A DNA stretch of 64,000 nt, taken from assembly GCF_036245475.1 (NCBI RefSeq), contig NZ_BTPM01000001.1:62001-126000 (forward strand), in the 5' to 3' direction. Of this stretch, positions 54,979 to 63,604 are shown piece by piece; within the stretch, counting starts at the first letter, position 1; the number at the start of each line of letters is the position of its first letter. The position numbers were made by a program, and so were the translations under genes. Under the pieces are notes generated by a model. The model saw only the letters and a program-made list of their open reading frames with translations. It was not told where the DNA came from and did not search any database. The DNA comes from Vibrio sp. 10N (lineage in GTDB: Bacteria > Pseudomonadota > Gammaproteobacteria > Enterobacterales > Vibrionaceae).

Positions 54979-55001
54979 TTTAGCTAAATCCAAACAGCAC
55001 T

Positions 55002-55542
55002 CGTCATCCTCACGCAAGTGAGGATCTCCTACCGCGCGTGATTCACCTATTATGTCCCAATAACCCAAGTTACATGCTTTAGAAGATTCTCGTTTTCACG
55101 AGAATGACGGTGTTATTCATGACAATATTTTGAATGGTAGTGTCTTGAATGAAGGTGTTCGAGTGACGTACTTTAGTTGACGCCCTCTGCGTCATCCTCA
55201 CGAAAGTGAGGATCTCCTACCGCGTGTGATTCACCTATTGTGTCCCAATAACCCAAGTTACATGCTTTAGAAGATTCTCGTTTTCACGAGAATGACGGTG
55301 TTGTTCATGACAATATTGTGAATGGTAGTGTCTTGGATGAAGGTGTTCGAGTGACGTACTTTAGTTGACGCCCTCTGCGTCATCCTCACGGAAGTGAGGA
55401 TCTCCCACAACACGTGACTCACTTATTGTCCTCCAATTACCCGAGGTACACGCTTCAGAAGATTCTCGTTTTCACGAGAATGACGGTGTTGTGCATGACA
55501 GTATTTTGAATGGTAGTGTCTTGGATGACGGTGTTCGAGTGA
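55002..55542. repeat. 188-bp tandem repeat (2 complete copies plus a partial third) with REP-like hairpins
   Basis: Copy one 55002-55189, copy two 55190-55377, copy three 55378-about 55542, all starting CGTCATCCTCACG. Each unit holds two hairpins, CCTCAC-(GCAA, GAAA or GGAA)-GTGAGG and ATTCTCGT-TTTC-ACGAGAAT, whose outer ends are themselves inverted (CGTCATCCTCA ... GAGAATGACG). Copies are about 95% alike. It lies between the convergent flg and laf operons, where a bidirectional terminator or mRNA-stabilising BIME-like element would sit. Confidence 0.9.
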
Positions 55543-55563
55543 GCGTGTTCTTGCATTGCGCCT

Positions 55564-55866
55564 TCAAACCAAAAAGAAAAAATACAAAAAACACACAAAC
55601 GCCAACAAAGTAGCCGATATTGTCGGATAGATGATATAGGCGTCTTGTCGATCGGTGCGTCTAAAGCACATAAAGGTGAGTAAGCTGTTGTACACCACCA
55701 GTAATAGGCTGATTAACGTGCCGCTCTTTAAAGAGAGGGTGGTGAGCTGGCTTAGAAACAGAGCGAGTAGGGCGTAATCGATGATGATTAGCCATAAGAA
55801 CGCCTTTTGTAGTCCGTCTGGCGTTCGGTTTGGTTTTGGCGATATGTGCGGGATAGATTGTCGCAT
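55564..55866 (-). CDS. Small membrane protein (about 100 aa)
   Basis: A 100-residue protein with three or four hydrophobic helices (FLWLIIIDYALLALFLSQL; LISLLLVVYNSLLTFM; YIIYPTISATLLAFVCFLYFFFLV) and a basic loop FRRTDRQDAY between them. Not assigned to a named family. Good ATG but weak ribosome site. It lies between the tandem repeat and the stator gene lafU, same strand as the laf operon, so it may be co-transcribed. Confidence 0.6.
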   Translation of the reverse strand: MRQSIPHISPKPNRTPDGLQKAFLWLIIIDYALLALFLSQLTTLSLKSGTLISLLLVVYNSLLTFMCFRRTDRQDAYIIYPTISATLLAFVCFLYFFFLV

Positions 55867-55957
55867 AACATGCCCTACTGACTAGGTACTCAACAAAAAG
55901 GGTAACGAGAACAAGGGTGTACTATCAAAATATAGGACACCCTAACAAAGGTGCAAG

Positions 55958-56965
55958 TTACAGTGCTTGCACCTTGGTGGTGGCGTTTGAAGCGCTGTCC
56001 GAGTCAAATCGAATGGTATCGGTTCGAAACACTGGCTGATTGAATTTGGCCTTGTCGCGCGCCTTCTCTAGCTCATTTTTCGATTCATTGTTGGGCGATT
56101 GACCAAACAAGGTATTGATGACCTCAGCCGCAGGTGTGGTGAGGATAAACAGTTCGATGCGGCGGTTTTCGCTCGACGAAGGGTCGCTGTGATTCAGTAA
56201 AGCGCGATCGGACATACCGGTAACTTGCAATACACGCTGCTCCGGCATACCGCCTGCAGCGAGAGTTTGTCTGGCGACATTGGCACGAGATGAAGAAAGT
56301 TCCCAGTTAGATTTGCTGGAGAAGGTTTTACGATACTGAGTCGCATCGGTATGACCACTGATGATCATCGGGTTTTCTACCCGCTCAAAGACAGGTGCTA
56401 AAGCCAGCAGCAAGTCTTCAAAGAACGGTGTTAAGGTTGAGCCACCGCGACCAAACATGTTCTGTTTGTAGTCATCTTGCAGCACGATGCGCAGCCCTTG
56501 AGGGGTAACGGTAACATCGACATTTCCTTGAGCGTTGATTTGGCGCACCATGTCATTGATGACTTCAGCGAGAGCGGCTAGGCGCTCTTGGGTGTCGAAG
56601 GTACCGTCGATAAGTGAATCCGATTCCGGTCCTTCACGATCGCCTTGGAAAAACGAGCTCACTGAGTGCACAGAATCGTGGCGACTGACCACAGATGAGT
56701 CCGTGGTCAGGTCGATGGGAGAAATGCTTTTTGCAGTGTCGAACAAGTTGCCGCTGCCTTGGTCAAAGACACTGGCCATTTGCAAATGGGCGACAATCGC
56801 TTTGCGCTCTTCTTTGTCGACCACCTGCATGACCCAAAGGACGAGGAATAACGCCATCAAGGCAATCATAAAGTCAGCAAACGCTACCTTCCATGCACCG
56901 CCATGAGACACATGATGATGACTGCGACTGGCGCGTTTGAAGACTACTTGCTCATGTTTTTGCAT
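55958..56965 (-). CDS. lafU: Lateral flagellar stator protein LafU (MotB)
   Basis: 335 residues. N-terminal single membrane helix with the proton-binding Asp in [20 protein letters not shown] (about residue 31), C-terminal OmpA-like peptidoglycan-binding domain ([14 protein letters not shown] ... [33 protein letters not shown] ... [10 protein letters not shown]). Anchors the stator to the wall. Overlaps lafT by one base. Last gene of the laf operon. Confidence 0.94.
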   Translation of the reverse strand: MQKHEQVVFKRASRSHHHVSHGGAWKVAFADFMIALMALFLVLWVMQVVDKEERKAIVAHLQMASVFDQGSGNLFDTAKSISPIDLTTDSSVVSRHDSVHSVSSFFQGDREGPESDSLIDGTFDTQERLAALAEVINDMVRQINAQGNVDVTVTPQGLRIVLQDDYKQNMFGRGGSTLTPFFEDLLLALAPVFERVENPMIISGHTDATQYRKTFSSKSNWELSSSRANVARQTLAAGGMPEQRVLQVTGMSDRALLNHSDPSSSENRRIELFILTTPAAEVINTLFGQSPNNESKNELEKARDKAKFNQPVFRTDTIRFDSDSASNATTKVQAL

Positions 56966-57822
56966 TATCCCTCCTGTTCAGCGAGCCACACCTCCATTTG
57001 GTTAAAGGTCGGTTTAATGTCTAGCTGAATGTGCTTGCGGCCAGCGTCAATCGCCAATAGTGTCGGCTTCTTCGCGACGTAGGCCACTAAGGTGGCGCGA
57101 GTACAATCGAAAGCGGACATATTGCGTTTAACGCGTTGTGCCATGGCGTTACTTGCTGGGTCTAGGCAGCAGTAACAGCCGAAAATACCGATAAATGTGC
57201 CTACTAGAGCAGCGGCAACGTGATAGCCAATCATGGCAATCGAACCATCAATAGCGGACATGGTGATGATGATGCCGCCTACGGCCGCTAAAATACCAAA
57301 GCCAGGCATGGCTTCTGCGGTGCGCTGCATGGAGCGAGCAGGCTGCATATAGTCAGCCTCAATCGCTTCAATCTCTTGCTCTAGTAGTCCCTCTAACTCA
57401 TGAGGCGACATTTGTCCCATTGCCATTAAACGTAAATTGTCGGTAATGAAAGAAACTAAGCGATAATCACGACTTACACGCGGATAACGCGCAAAAATAT
57501 CGCTCTGCTCTGGGTTTTCGATGTGCTTATCCAGCGCCTTAAAGCCACCACTGCGCACGGTTTCTAGCAAGACTTGTAGCAGCGCCATCAGTTCCATGTA
57601 GAACTCGCGCTCATCTTTAGGAGGGGAGATGATGCCTCGCAGCTGACTGCGCATCTCTTTAAGCACTTGAGGTGGGTTACCTATAATAAGGGAACCGATG
57701 GTGGCACCGATGATGATCAGCATTTCCGCCGGCTGCCAAATGGCCATCAGACTGCCCCCGGCCCAGACGTAACCGCCGAAGACACACATCAAAATGATGA
57801 TTGCGCCAGTAAACTTTTGCAT
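56965..57822 (-). CDS. lafT: Lateral flagellar stator protein LafT (MotA)
   Basis: 285 residues, MotA family of the long proton-driven type (about 285-295 residues, unlike shorter PomA). Features: four membrane helices, charged cytoplasmic loop (GEGGRKH-type [13 protein letters not shown] at the C-terminal end), and [15 protein letters not shown] with the conserved Pro of MotA. Drives lateral rotation using protons, unlike the Na+-driven polar flagellum of Vibrio. Overlaps lafU. Confidence 0.94.
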   Translation of the reverse strand: MQKFTGAIIILMCVFGGYVWAGGSLMAIWQPAEMLIIIGATIGSLIIGNPPQVLKEMRSQLRGIISPPKDEREFYMELMALLQVLLETVRSGGFKALDKHIENPEQSDIFARYPRVSRDYRLVSFITDNLRLMAMGQMSPHELEGLLEQEIEAIEADYMQPARSMQRTAEAMPGFGILAAVGGIIITMSAIDGSIAMIGYHVAAALVGTFIGIFGCYCCLDPASNAMAQRVKRNMSAFDCTRATLVAYVAKKPTLLAIDAGRKHIQLDIKPTFNQMEVWLAEQEG

Positions 57823-57831
57823 AGTGGACTC

Positions 57832-58560
57832 CTAAGAAGACAGTAATTGGTTGAGTTGCTTGAGTGCTTGCTTGTGCAGCTGACAAATCCGTGGTGGGGT
57901 CAGCTCTAGCACCAGAGCAATCTCGTGTAAGTTCAAATCGTGTTGGTAGAACAGCGTCAGCAGTAGCTGTTCGCGTTTGGGGAGTTGGCTAAGTGCCTTC
58001 TCAAGACTGCGGCGGATATGTTCGTGGTTCATGCCATCGCAACCAGACTCGACAGCACCCTCAAGGCCGCTTTCAATCAACTGATCTAGGCTTTGCATTT
58101 CTGCGGCCATGGTCGCATTAAGCCGGGTATGATAATCCTGCTGTGTGGTGCCGAGGGCTTTGATGATCTCTTGTTCGGTGGGCGTGCGGCGCAGGCGCTT
58201 GGTTAAATCACGCGTCACATCATTGAGCTCATGGGCCTCTTGACGAGTTTTGCGTGAACGCCAGTCAAGTCGGCGCAGCTCATCCAAAATAGAGCCGCGA
58301 ATGCGGCATACGGCAAACGCCGGAAAGTTAGGGTCATCGATGTTGCCATAGCGGCGACCAGCCTCAAGTAGGCCAATCAGGCCGATTTGCTGCATGTCTT
58401 CGATGCTGCAATGGGTTGTGGCATGGTTGCGCAACTGATTAACCACCCGCTTGACCAATATTTGATGTTGGCTAAGCAGGCGATTCTCATCGATGCGCGT
58501 AGCGCTTGATGTGACATCTTCGGCGACGCCGTAGCTGTCTGAGTGATTCATATCCAGCAT
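57832..58560 (-). CDS. lafS: Lateral flagellar sigma-28 factor LafS (FliA)
   Basis: 242 residues, sigma-70 family FliA type. Region 2 includes DMQQIGLIGLLEAGRRYG and FPAFAVCRIRGSILDELRRLDW; region 4 has an HTH in LPKREQLLLTLFYQHDLNLHEIALVLELTPPRICQLHKQAL. Directs late lateral genes such as lafA and is inhibited by the FlgM encoded at 43551-43835. Placed between lafF and lafT. Confidence 0.94.
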   Translation of the reverse strand: MLDMNHSDSYGVAEDVTSSATRIDENRLLSQHQILVKRVVNQLRNHATTHCSIEDMQQIGLIGLLEAGRRYGNIDDPNFPAFAVCRIRGSILDELRRLDWRSRKTRQEAHELNDVTRDLTKRLRRTPTEQEIIKALGTTQQDYHTRLNATMAAEMQSLDQLIESGLEGAVESGCDGMNHEHIRRSLEKALSQLPKREQLLLTLFYQHDLNLHEIALVLELTPPRICQLHKQALKQLNQLLSS

Positions 58561-58568
58561 AGTCGCTC

Positions 58569-59045
58569 CTACTGAATAACAAATTTCGTCAGCAGAACAT
58601 CGTCAATATCTCGGTTTAAGTGGGTATCGGCGTAGGCCGTCATCACCGAGGCTTTCACCTCCCGCTGAAGCTGCTCTAAGGCGTCTGCGCCATGCAGATC
58701 TTCATAACGTTTTTGGCTGAACAGATTGAGCATCGCGTGTCTGACCTTTGGCATGTAGTCGTTGGCAAACTCAAAGCGTTCGATATGACGCGTTTCCAGC
58801 GCCAGCTCTAGCATCACAAAGTGGGTTTGCTTTTTGCCGCGCACGCTAACAATCACATTGTCGAGAGCGTGAAACTTCGGCTCAGTGCTTGCGTCAGGCT
58901 GAGACTCTAAAAATGAAAACTGACCATCACTGACCGTTGTAGATGAGTTGAGGTACCACATTGCCCCCGCAACCGTGCCACCAGAGACGAGAGCACTGGT
59001 CACAACGCAAGTGGCAAAGAGTGAAAGAAACTGTTTTTTATTCAT
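58569..59045 (-). CDS. lafF: Lateral flagellar FliL-family protein LafF
   Basis: 158 residues. One N-terminal membrane helix (LFATCVVTSALVSGGTVAGAMWYL), then the FliL domain (NVIVSVRGKKQTHFVMLELALETR; DIDDVLLTKFVIQ end). FliL helps stator recruitment and torque in other systems. Nine bases after it begins lafS. Length is typical for FliL. Confidence 0.88.
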   Translation of the reverse strand: MNKKQFLSLFATCVVTSALVSGGTVAGAMWYLNSSTTVSDGQFSFLESQPDASTEPKFHALDNVIVSVRGKKQTHFVMLELALETRHIERFEFANDYMPKVRHAMLNLFSQKRYEDLHGADALEQLQREVKASVMTAYADTHLNRDIDDVLLTKFVIQ

Positions 59046-59063
59046 GCTGTATTCCTAAAGCGA

Positions 59064-60113
59064 TCACACTTGGGTACTAAGCCAGTGTTCATCCGTGGAG
59101 AAGGCCGTGGCGTTATTGCTGCCAGACTCATGGCGCTCATTGGCAAAAATGGTTGAGCCTTGCTCGCGGTTTGGTTGGCCGTTGGACTCTTGTTTGTCGC
59201 CGCCACCAATTTGCACATCAACGTGCATCAAACTTTGGTTTTGTAGCTCGGCGCGCAGGCGTTCTGACACTTGAACCAAGGCTTCTCGTGTGGCGGCAAC
59301 GTTGGCATTGAGCTGAACGCTGAGTTTGTCGCCTTCGACACGCACCATAAGATCCAGTTTGCCAAGATCGGGCGGATCCAATCTGATCCGTGCTTCTTGA
59401 AGATTTTGCTGCGCTTGCAGCGTGACTCGATCATTGAGTACTTGTAGCATCTGTTCGCCCCACTTTCCTGCTTGCGGGTCGATGCGAACCGGCGCCCATT
59501 CCGTCGTTGCAGTGGCTGTGTTTACTGTGGTCGTTGGGTTAACAGAAGGCGCTCCCGCTTGTGAGCCAGTAGGCAAAGCAGCTGCGCCGTTTTGTGTTTG
59601 ATTAGCACTGAGCAGACTGGCGATATCGGTGGCCAGTGATTTCCCGCCGAGCTCGGTTTGAGTTGCCGATGTCTGTAACAAGCCTGCCTGCAGAGCGGCT
59701 TCTTTTGCTGTGTTCTGAGTCGCGTTATTGGCAAGGTGAGGATTGACTTCACCTGCGCTGCGCAGTGAACCGGTAAGTTGCGCCAACATAGGGCTAGTGA
59801 ACTTTGAGAGTTCTCCGCCATCTAACGCAATATTACTTGCTCCAGCAGAGCCGAACGACTGCGCTGGTGGGGTGACATACTGCGTTAATAGCGCATCATC
59901 GGTGAGAACATTTTCTGCTAAAGCCTCACCCAATAAAGATGCGGGTGTGGCCTCTTTGTCCGAGGTTGATTTAGGCGAGAGCAGCGAGCCAAAGCCGCGA
60001 ACAATAGGCAGACCACTATCCTTACTGTCTAGTGCTTGGCTAACAGAAGCTTGCCCACCAACTTGTCCCTGTTTTGTGGCAGACGCGCTGCCAATGTGAT
60101 TAGTCACTAGCAT
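59064..60113 (-). CDS. lafE: Lateral hook-length control protein LafE (FliK)
   Basis: 349 residues. The first 230 are Ser/Thr/Ala/Gln-rich and low-complexity, as in FliK. The conserved C-terminal domain shows WGEQMLQVLNDRVTLQAQQNLQEARIRLDPPDLGKLDLMVRVEGDKLSVQL, i.e. the L-P-x-x-L-G-x-(I/L)-x-V motif. It senses hook length and switches export specificity. Placed between lafD and lafF. Confidence 0.92.
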   Translation of the reverse strand: MLVTNHIGSASATKQGQVGGQASVSQALDSKDSGLPIVRGFGSLLSPKSTSDKEATPASLLGEALAENVLTDDALLTQYVTPPAQSFGSAGASNIALDGGELSKFTSPMLAQLTGSLRSAGEVNPHLANNATQNTAKEAALQAGLLQTSATQTELGGKSLATDIASLLSANQTQNGAAALPTGSQAGAPSVNPTTTVNTATATTEWAPVRIDPQAGKWGEQMLQVLNDRVTLQAQQNLQEARIRLDPPDLGKLDLMVRVEGDKLSVQLNANVAATREALVQVSERLRAELQNQSLMHVDVQIGGGDKQESNGQPNREQGSTIFANERHESGSNNATAFSTDEHWLSTQV

Positions 60114-60117
60114 ATGG

Positions 60118-60429
60118 TTACTCCAAACTCATCGCCAGCTGATAGGCCAAGGCGCGCTCTTTCTCCGCCTCACAGCTATCTAGCTTCCGCTTCAGCTTAC
60201 TGGTCGCCACCGACAGTGCCTCGTAGGCGCTCAAATGCGCCTGTCGAGCACGCTCAATTTCCGGCGCTAAACGTGGGTCTTTAAGGAAAGGTCTATGGGT
60301 GTCCAAAAGCTCACGAAGCTGACCATCGTAGCGTTTGAGTGACTGCCAATCCTCGGTTTTGGCCGCCACCGTCATGCATTGGCTGAGGTGGCGAAACCGC
60401 TCGGGTGATACCTTATGCGTGTTTACCAA
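60118..60429 (-). CDS. lafD: Lateral flagellar chaperone LafD (FliT-like)
   Basis: 103 residues, small helical protein resembling FliT, the FliD chaperone. It overlaps the fliS-type gene by 17 bases; the frame opens at a TTG (60429) with GGGAGA upstream, and an ATG at residue 18 would be an alternative start. The position between lafC and lafE is that of lafD in V. parahaemolyticus. Weak sequence similarity is usual for this family. Confidence 0.78.
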   Translation of the reverse strand: MVNTHKVSPERFRHLSQCMTVAAKTEDWQSLKRYDGQLRELLDTHRPFLKDPRLAPEIERARQAHLSAYEALSVATSKLKRKLDSCEAEKERALAYQLAMSLE

Positions 60430-60799
60430 AGTTCTCCCATCCTTCTTTTATGTTGGTCATGACGGTTTCGACATTTTCCAATTTGTCGACATCATTATTA
60501 ATACTCGCTTGATACAGCTCTGCCTGGCAAAAGTCATAGAGTTGGTGCAAGTTAGCCGCGATTTCACCGCCATTCTCGTCATCAAGAGCACTATCCAGGC
60601 CCACCAGAATATTCATGCACTTGGTGATGCCTTGACCTTTTTGCTCTAAGCGTCCGGCAGTTATGTGGCCGCGTACACGTTCGATTTCATTCAAAAGACC
60701 ATCAATAAGCATGACCACCAATTGGTGTGGGTTAGCCGCCGCCGCTTGCGCGTCAAGATCGACTTGTTGGTATGAGTCGTAACCAGAATCCATTAACAT
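60413..60799 (-). CDS. lafC: Lateral flagellin chaperone LafC (FliS)
   Basis: About 129 residues from the ATG at 60799, preceded by AAGGAG; an ATG six bases further is also possible. FliS family: DSYQQVDLDA near the start and PHQLVVMLIDGLLNEIERVRG; NILVGLDSALDDENGGEIAANLHQLYDF. Binds flagellin and prevents early polymerisation in the cytoplasm. The start overlaps nothing; 17 bases separate it from the fliD stop. Confidence 0.92.
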   Translation of the reverse strand: MLMDSGYDSYQQVDLDAQAAAANPHQLVVMLIDGLLNEIERVRGHITAGRLEQKGQGITKCMNILVGLDSALDDENGGEIAANLHQLYDFCQAELYQASINNDVDKLENVETVMTNIKEGWENFGKHA

Positions 60800-60815
60800 C
60801 AGTGTTCTCCTTACA

Positions 60816-62153
60816 TTAACCAAACATGCTCATGGTTTGGTTCATTTGCGTCATTATGGTGTTCATTTGAGTAAATTGTGCGAGGTAGCGGTTGTAGGCC
60901 ATGTCGTATTTTCGATCGAGACCTGCAAGCTTGTCGTCAATGCGATCTATGTTCTTCTCAAGAGAGTCTTTTCGAGTTTTAAATAGGCCTGTTGTGGACT
61001 TGAGGAATGGTTCGGCGACAGCGTCTAACGAGTCAAGTAGCATGTCGGTACCGTTAAACATCTCTTCTAATGCTGCGCTGTTATTTCGCTGAGCTTCAGC
61101 AAACTTTTCACTGTCGAGCTCTAATTCACCGGAGGTGTTGAAACTCAGACCTACCTGGCTCAAGCGCATTCCGTTGTGCTCGCCACGCATTATGTTGTTG
61201 ATTTGACTTTCCAAAGAACGAATTGTCGGGTCACCAGCTAAAATACCTCTTGATGAGTCTTCTCCCCCTGGTTTGGTGTACTCATCGATAGTCGATAGCA
61301 ATGAGTTGTATGCATCAACCAGCTTATTCATTTGTTCTTTGCTGGCTTCTTCGTCATTGCCGACGGTTAGAGTGATCGGCGCATCTCCAGAGGTCTGTGC
61401 TTTGCTGACGGTGAGATCGACACCTTCAATCACATTACTAAAGGTATTGGAGCTGTTGGTCAGTTGAAGGCCGCTGCCTTCTGCACCAAGCCAAATGGTT
61501 GCGTCCTTAGCTGCACTAATTTCAGTGACGTTACTAAATGCATCTTCAAACCAGGCTTGCCCAGTACCAGAAGCCGATACGCTGATAGCATTTGCTGCTC
61601 CCGTCTCGTTACTTGATAGCATGAAGTGTGTTTGTCCACCTGAACGCACAAGAGTGGCGTTAACACCAGGATTGTCTGCGTGGTTATTGATTGCTTTGGT
61701 TAAGTCAGCCATGGTGGCTACGCCATCACCATCGGTATCGACGGTTGATAGGTCGAGACTTAATGTATTGCCATCAATGGTTAAGTCCAGTGTACCCGTG
61801 GTAGGAATTTCGGTTGTGCTGTCTAAGTTTGCTTGCATGCCAGTATTTATTTGATGACTGGTCGCTAATTGTTCCACAAAAATTTGGTAGCTACCTGCCA
61901 GGGCATTGGCATTGGCGCTGGCGCTCATGAATCCCTCTTGTGACAGCGAGGCGCTGTTTTTGACAATGCTAGAGGTTGAGCTGTTCATTTCAGTGATCGC
62001 AGTGCGAAACTCTCGCAGCGCCGATTCAATTTTTCCAAATGCATTGATTTTGTTTTGATAGTTATCAGACTGCATTTGATAACGAGTTTGGAATGGCTGC
62101 ACATCAAACGTGGCTAAGTTTGTGGCCATCGAAATTGGATCGAATGAACTCAT
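60816..62153 (-). CDS. lafB: Lateral flagellar cap protein LafB (FliD)
   Basis: 445 residues. N-terminal coiled coil (QNKINAFGKIESALREFRTAITEM), the FliD central domain (FSNVIEGVDLTVSKAQTSGDAPITLTVGND) and C-terminal RYDMAYNRYLAQFTQMNTIMTQM-like helix. Caps the filament and guides flagellin insertion. First gene of the lafBCDEFSTU operon, with a sigma-54 promoter upstream. Confidence 0.93.
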   Translation of the reverse strand: MSSFDPISMATNLATFDVQPFQTRYQMQSDNYQNKINAFGKIESALREFRTAITEMNSSTSSIVKNSASLSQEGFMSASANANALAGSYQIFVEQLATSHQINTGMQANLDSTTEIPTTGTLDLTIDGNTLSLDLSTVDTDGDGVATMADLTKAINNHADNPGVNATLVRSGGQTHFMLSSNETGAANAISVSASGTGQAWFEDAFSNVTEISAAKDATIWLGAEGSGLQLTNSSNTFSNVIEGVDLTVSKAQTSGDAPITLTVGNDEEASKEQMNKLVDAYNSLLSTIDEYTKPGGEDSSRGILAGDPTIRSLESQINNIMRGEHNGMRLSQVGLSFNTSGELELDSEKFAEAQRNNSAALEEMFNGTDMLLDSLDAVAEPFLKSTTGLFKTRKDSLEKNIDRIDDKLAGLDRKYDMAYNRYLAQFTQMNTIMTQMNQTMSMFG

Positions 62154-62181
62154 AGGTGCTCCTAAAGTGGTTTAAGCAAAT

Positions 62182-62200
62182 AAAGCAAGGCCTGTGCCAG
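62182..62200 (-). promoter_or_regulatory. lafB: Sigma-54 promoter of the lafB-lafU operon
   Basis: The minus strand reads CTGGCACAGGCCTTGCTTT, an almost perfect match to TGGCAC-N5-TTGC(A/T). It lies about 30-45 bases before the lafB start. Since lafS is in this operon, sigma-54 would put sigma-28 synthesis under LafK-type control. Confidence 0.85.
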
Positions 62201-62438
62201 TGTTTTTGTTGTTTAAATTCAATTGGTTGGTATGAATTTTTGTTTGTTGCGGAAAAGCGTTTTCCTCTCAGGTTTCCGCCAATTCCGACGTCAAAACTTG
62301 TGGCTATTACTGAGTAAAGGCGACGCGGTTTGCTAATGATGTTGGCAAGTGAAACAATTTCGGCACCAAGATCGCGTTTTTGTTGTATGTTCAATTACAC
62401 GCCTGTTGGACAGGGAACATAGTGTTTGGCAGTAATAA

Positions 62439-62465
62439 AAAAGCCTTCGAAAAACGAAGGCTTAT
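62439..62465 (-). terminator. lafA: Rho-independent terminator of lafA
   Basis: AAGCCTTCG (62441-62449) and CGAAGGCTT (62455-62463) form a strong stem around AAAAA; read on the minus strand, the stem is followed by a T-run. It lies between the lafA stop and the lafB promoter, so flagellin is a monocistronic transcript. Confidence 0.88.
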
Positions 62466-62487
62466 TATCATTGCTAAACTCTGTAAA

Positions 62488-63354
62488 TTAGCGAAGTAGA
62501 GACATCGCCATACCAGGAAGCTGGTTAGTTTGTGACAAGATAGTCGTACCCGCTTGCATTAGCATTTGGTTCTTAGTCATGTTCGCTGACTCAACTGCGA
62601 AGTCTGCGTCTGTGATACGACCTTTCGATGCTGTTGTATTCTCAACCATGTTGCTTAGGTTAGTGATAGTGTGTTCAAGACGGTTGATGCTCGCACCCAT
62701 AGATGAACGTGCAGTACCGATAAGTTCTAGTGTGCCATCCGCTTCGCTAAGTGCAGTGATCGCTGCTGTAGCACCAGCTGCTGATGAAATGTCACCTAGC
62801 TTGTTGTCACCAACAGCACCGATAGCTGTGTTTAGATCACCAAGTTCAGTTGTTACGTCGATTGCGAGTGTATCTGTTGAACCTTCACCAACTTGCAGCG
62901 TTACTGCCGCTTTGCCTAGTGAACCATCTTGAGCTGGGTCAAGTAGCTTTTGGCCACCAAAGTTTGAGTCAGTCATGATTTCAGCTAGCTGGTCGTTTAG
63001 CTGACCATATTCAGCGTTAAGCGCGTCACGGTCTTCTTGAGTGTTAGTGCCGTTCGATGCTTGAAGTGCAAGGTCGTTCATGCGGTACATGATGTTCGTT
63101 GCTTCGTCTAGTGCACCTTCAGCAGTTTGTAGCATCGAGATGCCATCTTGTGCGTTACGCATTGCTACTGACATGCCGCGAGTTTGCGCTTCTAGACGGC
63201 TAGAGATTTGAAGACCTGCTGCGTCGTCTGCTGCTGAGTTGATGCGAAGACCAGTACTTAGGCGCTCCATCGCAGTGTTTAGTAGGTTGTTTGTGCTGTT
63301 TAGGTTGTTTTGAGTAACTAGCGAAGCGTAGTTAGTGTGCATTGATAGAGCCAT
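62488..63354 (-). CDS. lafA: Lateral flagellin LafA
   Basis: 288 residues. Conserved N-terminal part ([41 protein letters not shown] in pieces) and C-terminal [44 protein letters not shown] type, with a short Gly/Ala-rich variable core, as in lateral flagellins. Good AGGAG ribosome site. A weak sigma-28-like -10 (GGCGATAG) is seen near 63388-63395. Own terminator downstream. Confidence 0.95.
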   Translation of the reverse strand: MALSMHTNYASLVTQNNLNSTNNLLNTAMERLSTGLRINSAADDAAGLQISSRLEAQTRGMSVAMRNAQDGISMLQTAEGALDEATNIMYRMNDLALQASNGTNTQEDRDALNAEYGQLNDQLAEIMTDSNFGGQKLLDPAQDGSLGKAAVTLQVGEGSTDTLAIDVTTELGDLNTAIGAVGDNKLGDISSAAGATAAITALSEADGTLELIGTARSSMGASINRLEHTITNLSNMVENTTASKGRITDADFAVESANMTKNQMLMQAGTTILSQTNQLPGMAMSLLR

Positions 63355-63516
63355 TGTGAATTCTCCTAGATTTGTCTCAATGTGGGACTATCGCCCCGCT
63401 CACTAACTAGAGGCGGTTGGTTGATTTTGAAAATTAATTGGAAATAAGAAAAAAAGCTAAGAAATTGAAAAGTAGTGGGAAAGTTGTGATGTTGGTTCAA
63501 GGTTGATGGGTAAAAT

Positions 63517-63555
63517 GGTCCTGTGGTCCTGTGGTCCTGTGGTCCTGTGGTCCTC
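63517..63555. repeat. 8-bp tandem repeat (GGTCCTGT x4 plus part)
   Basis: Four perfect copies of GGTCCTGT run from 63517 to 63548, followed by GGTCCTCG. The array lies about 160 bases upstream of the lafA start, between it and the stop of the upstream gene. Such arrays can slip during replication. No function is evident. Confidence 0.85.
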
Positions 63556-63604
63556 GGGGCTCTTACCACCAAGGACCTAGGGCCGCTCTTACCCTTTCTT
63601 TTAT

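Noticed and set aside
62104..62394. A 96-codon frame upstream of and overlapping lafB
   Set aside because: It contains the sigma-54 promoter of lafB and has low-quality composition.
63366..63572. Short frame across the 8-bp repeat upstream of lafA
   Set aside because: It is simply the translation of the repeat and the lafA promoter region; no independent support.
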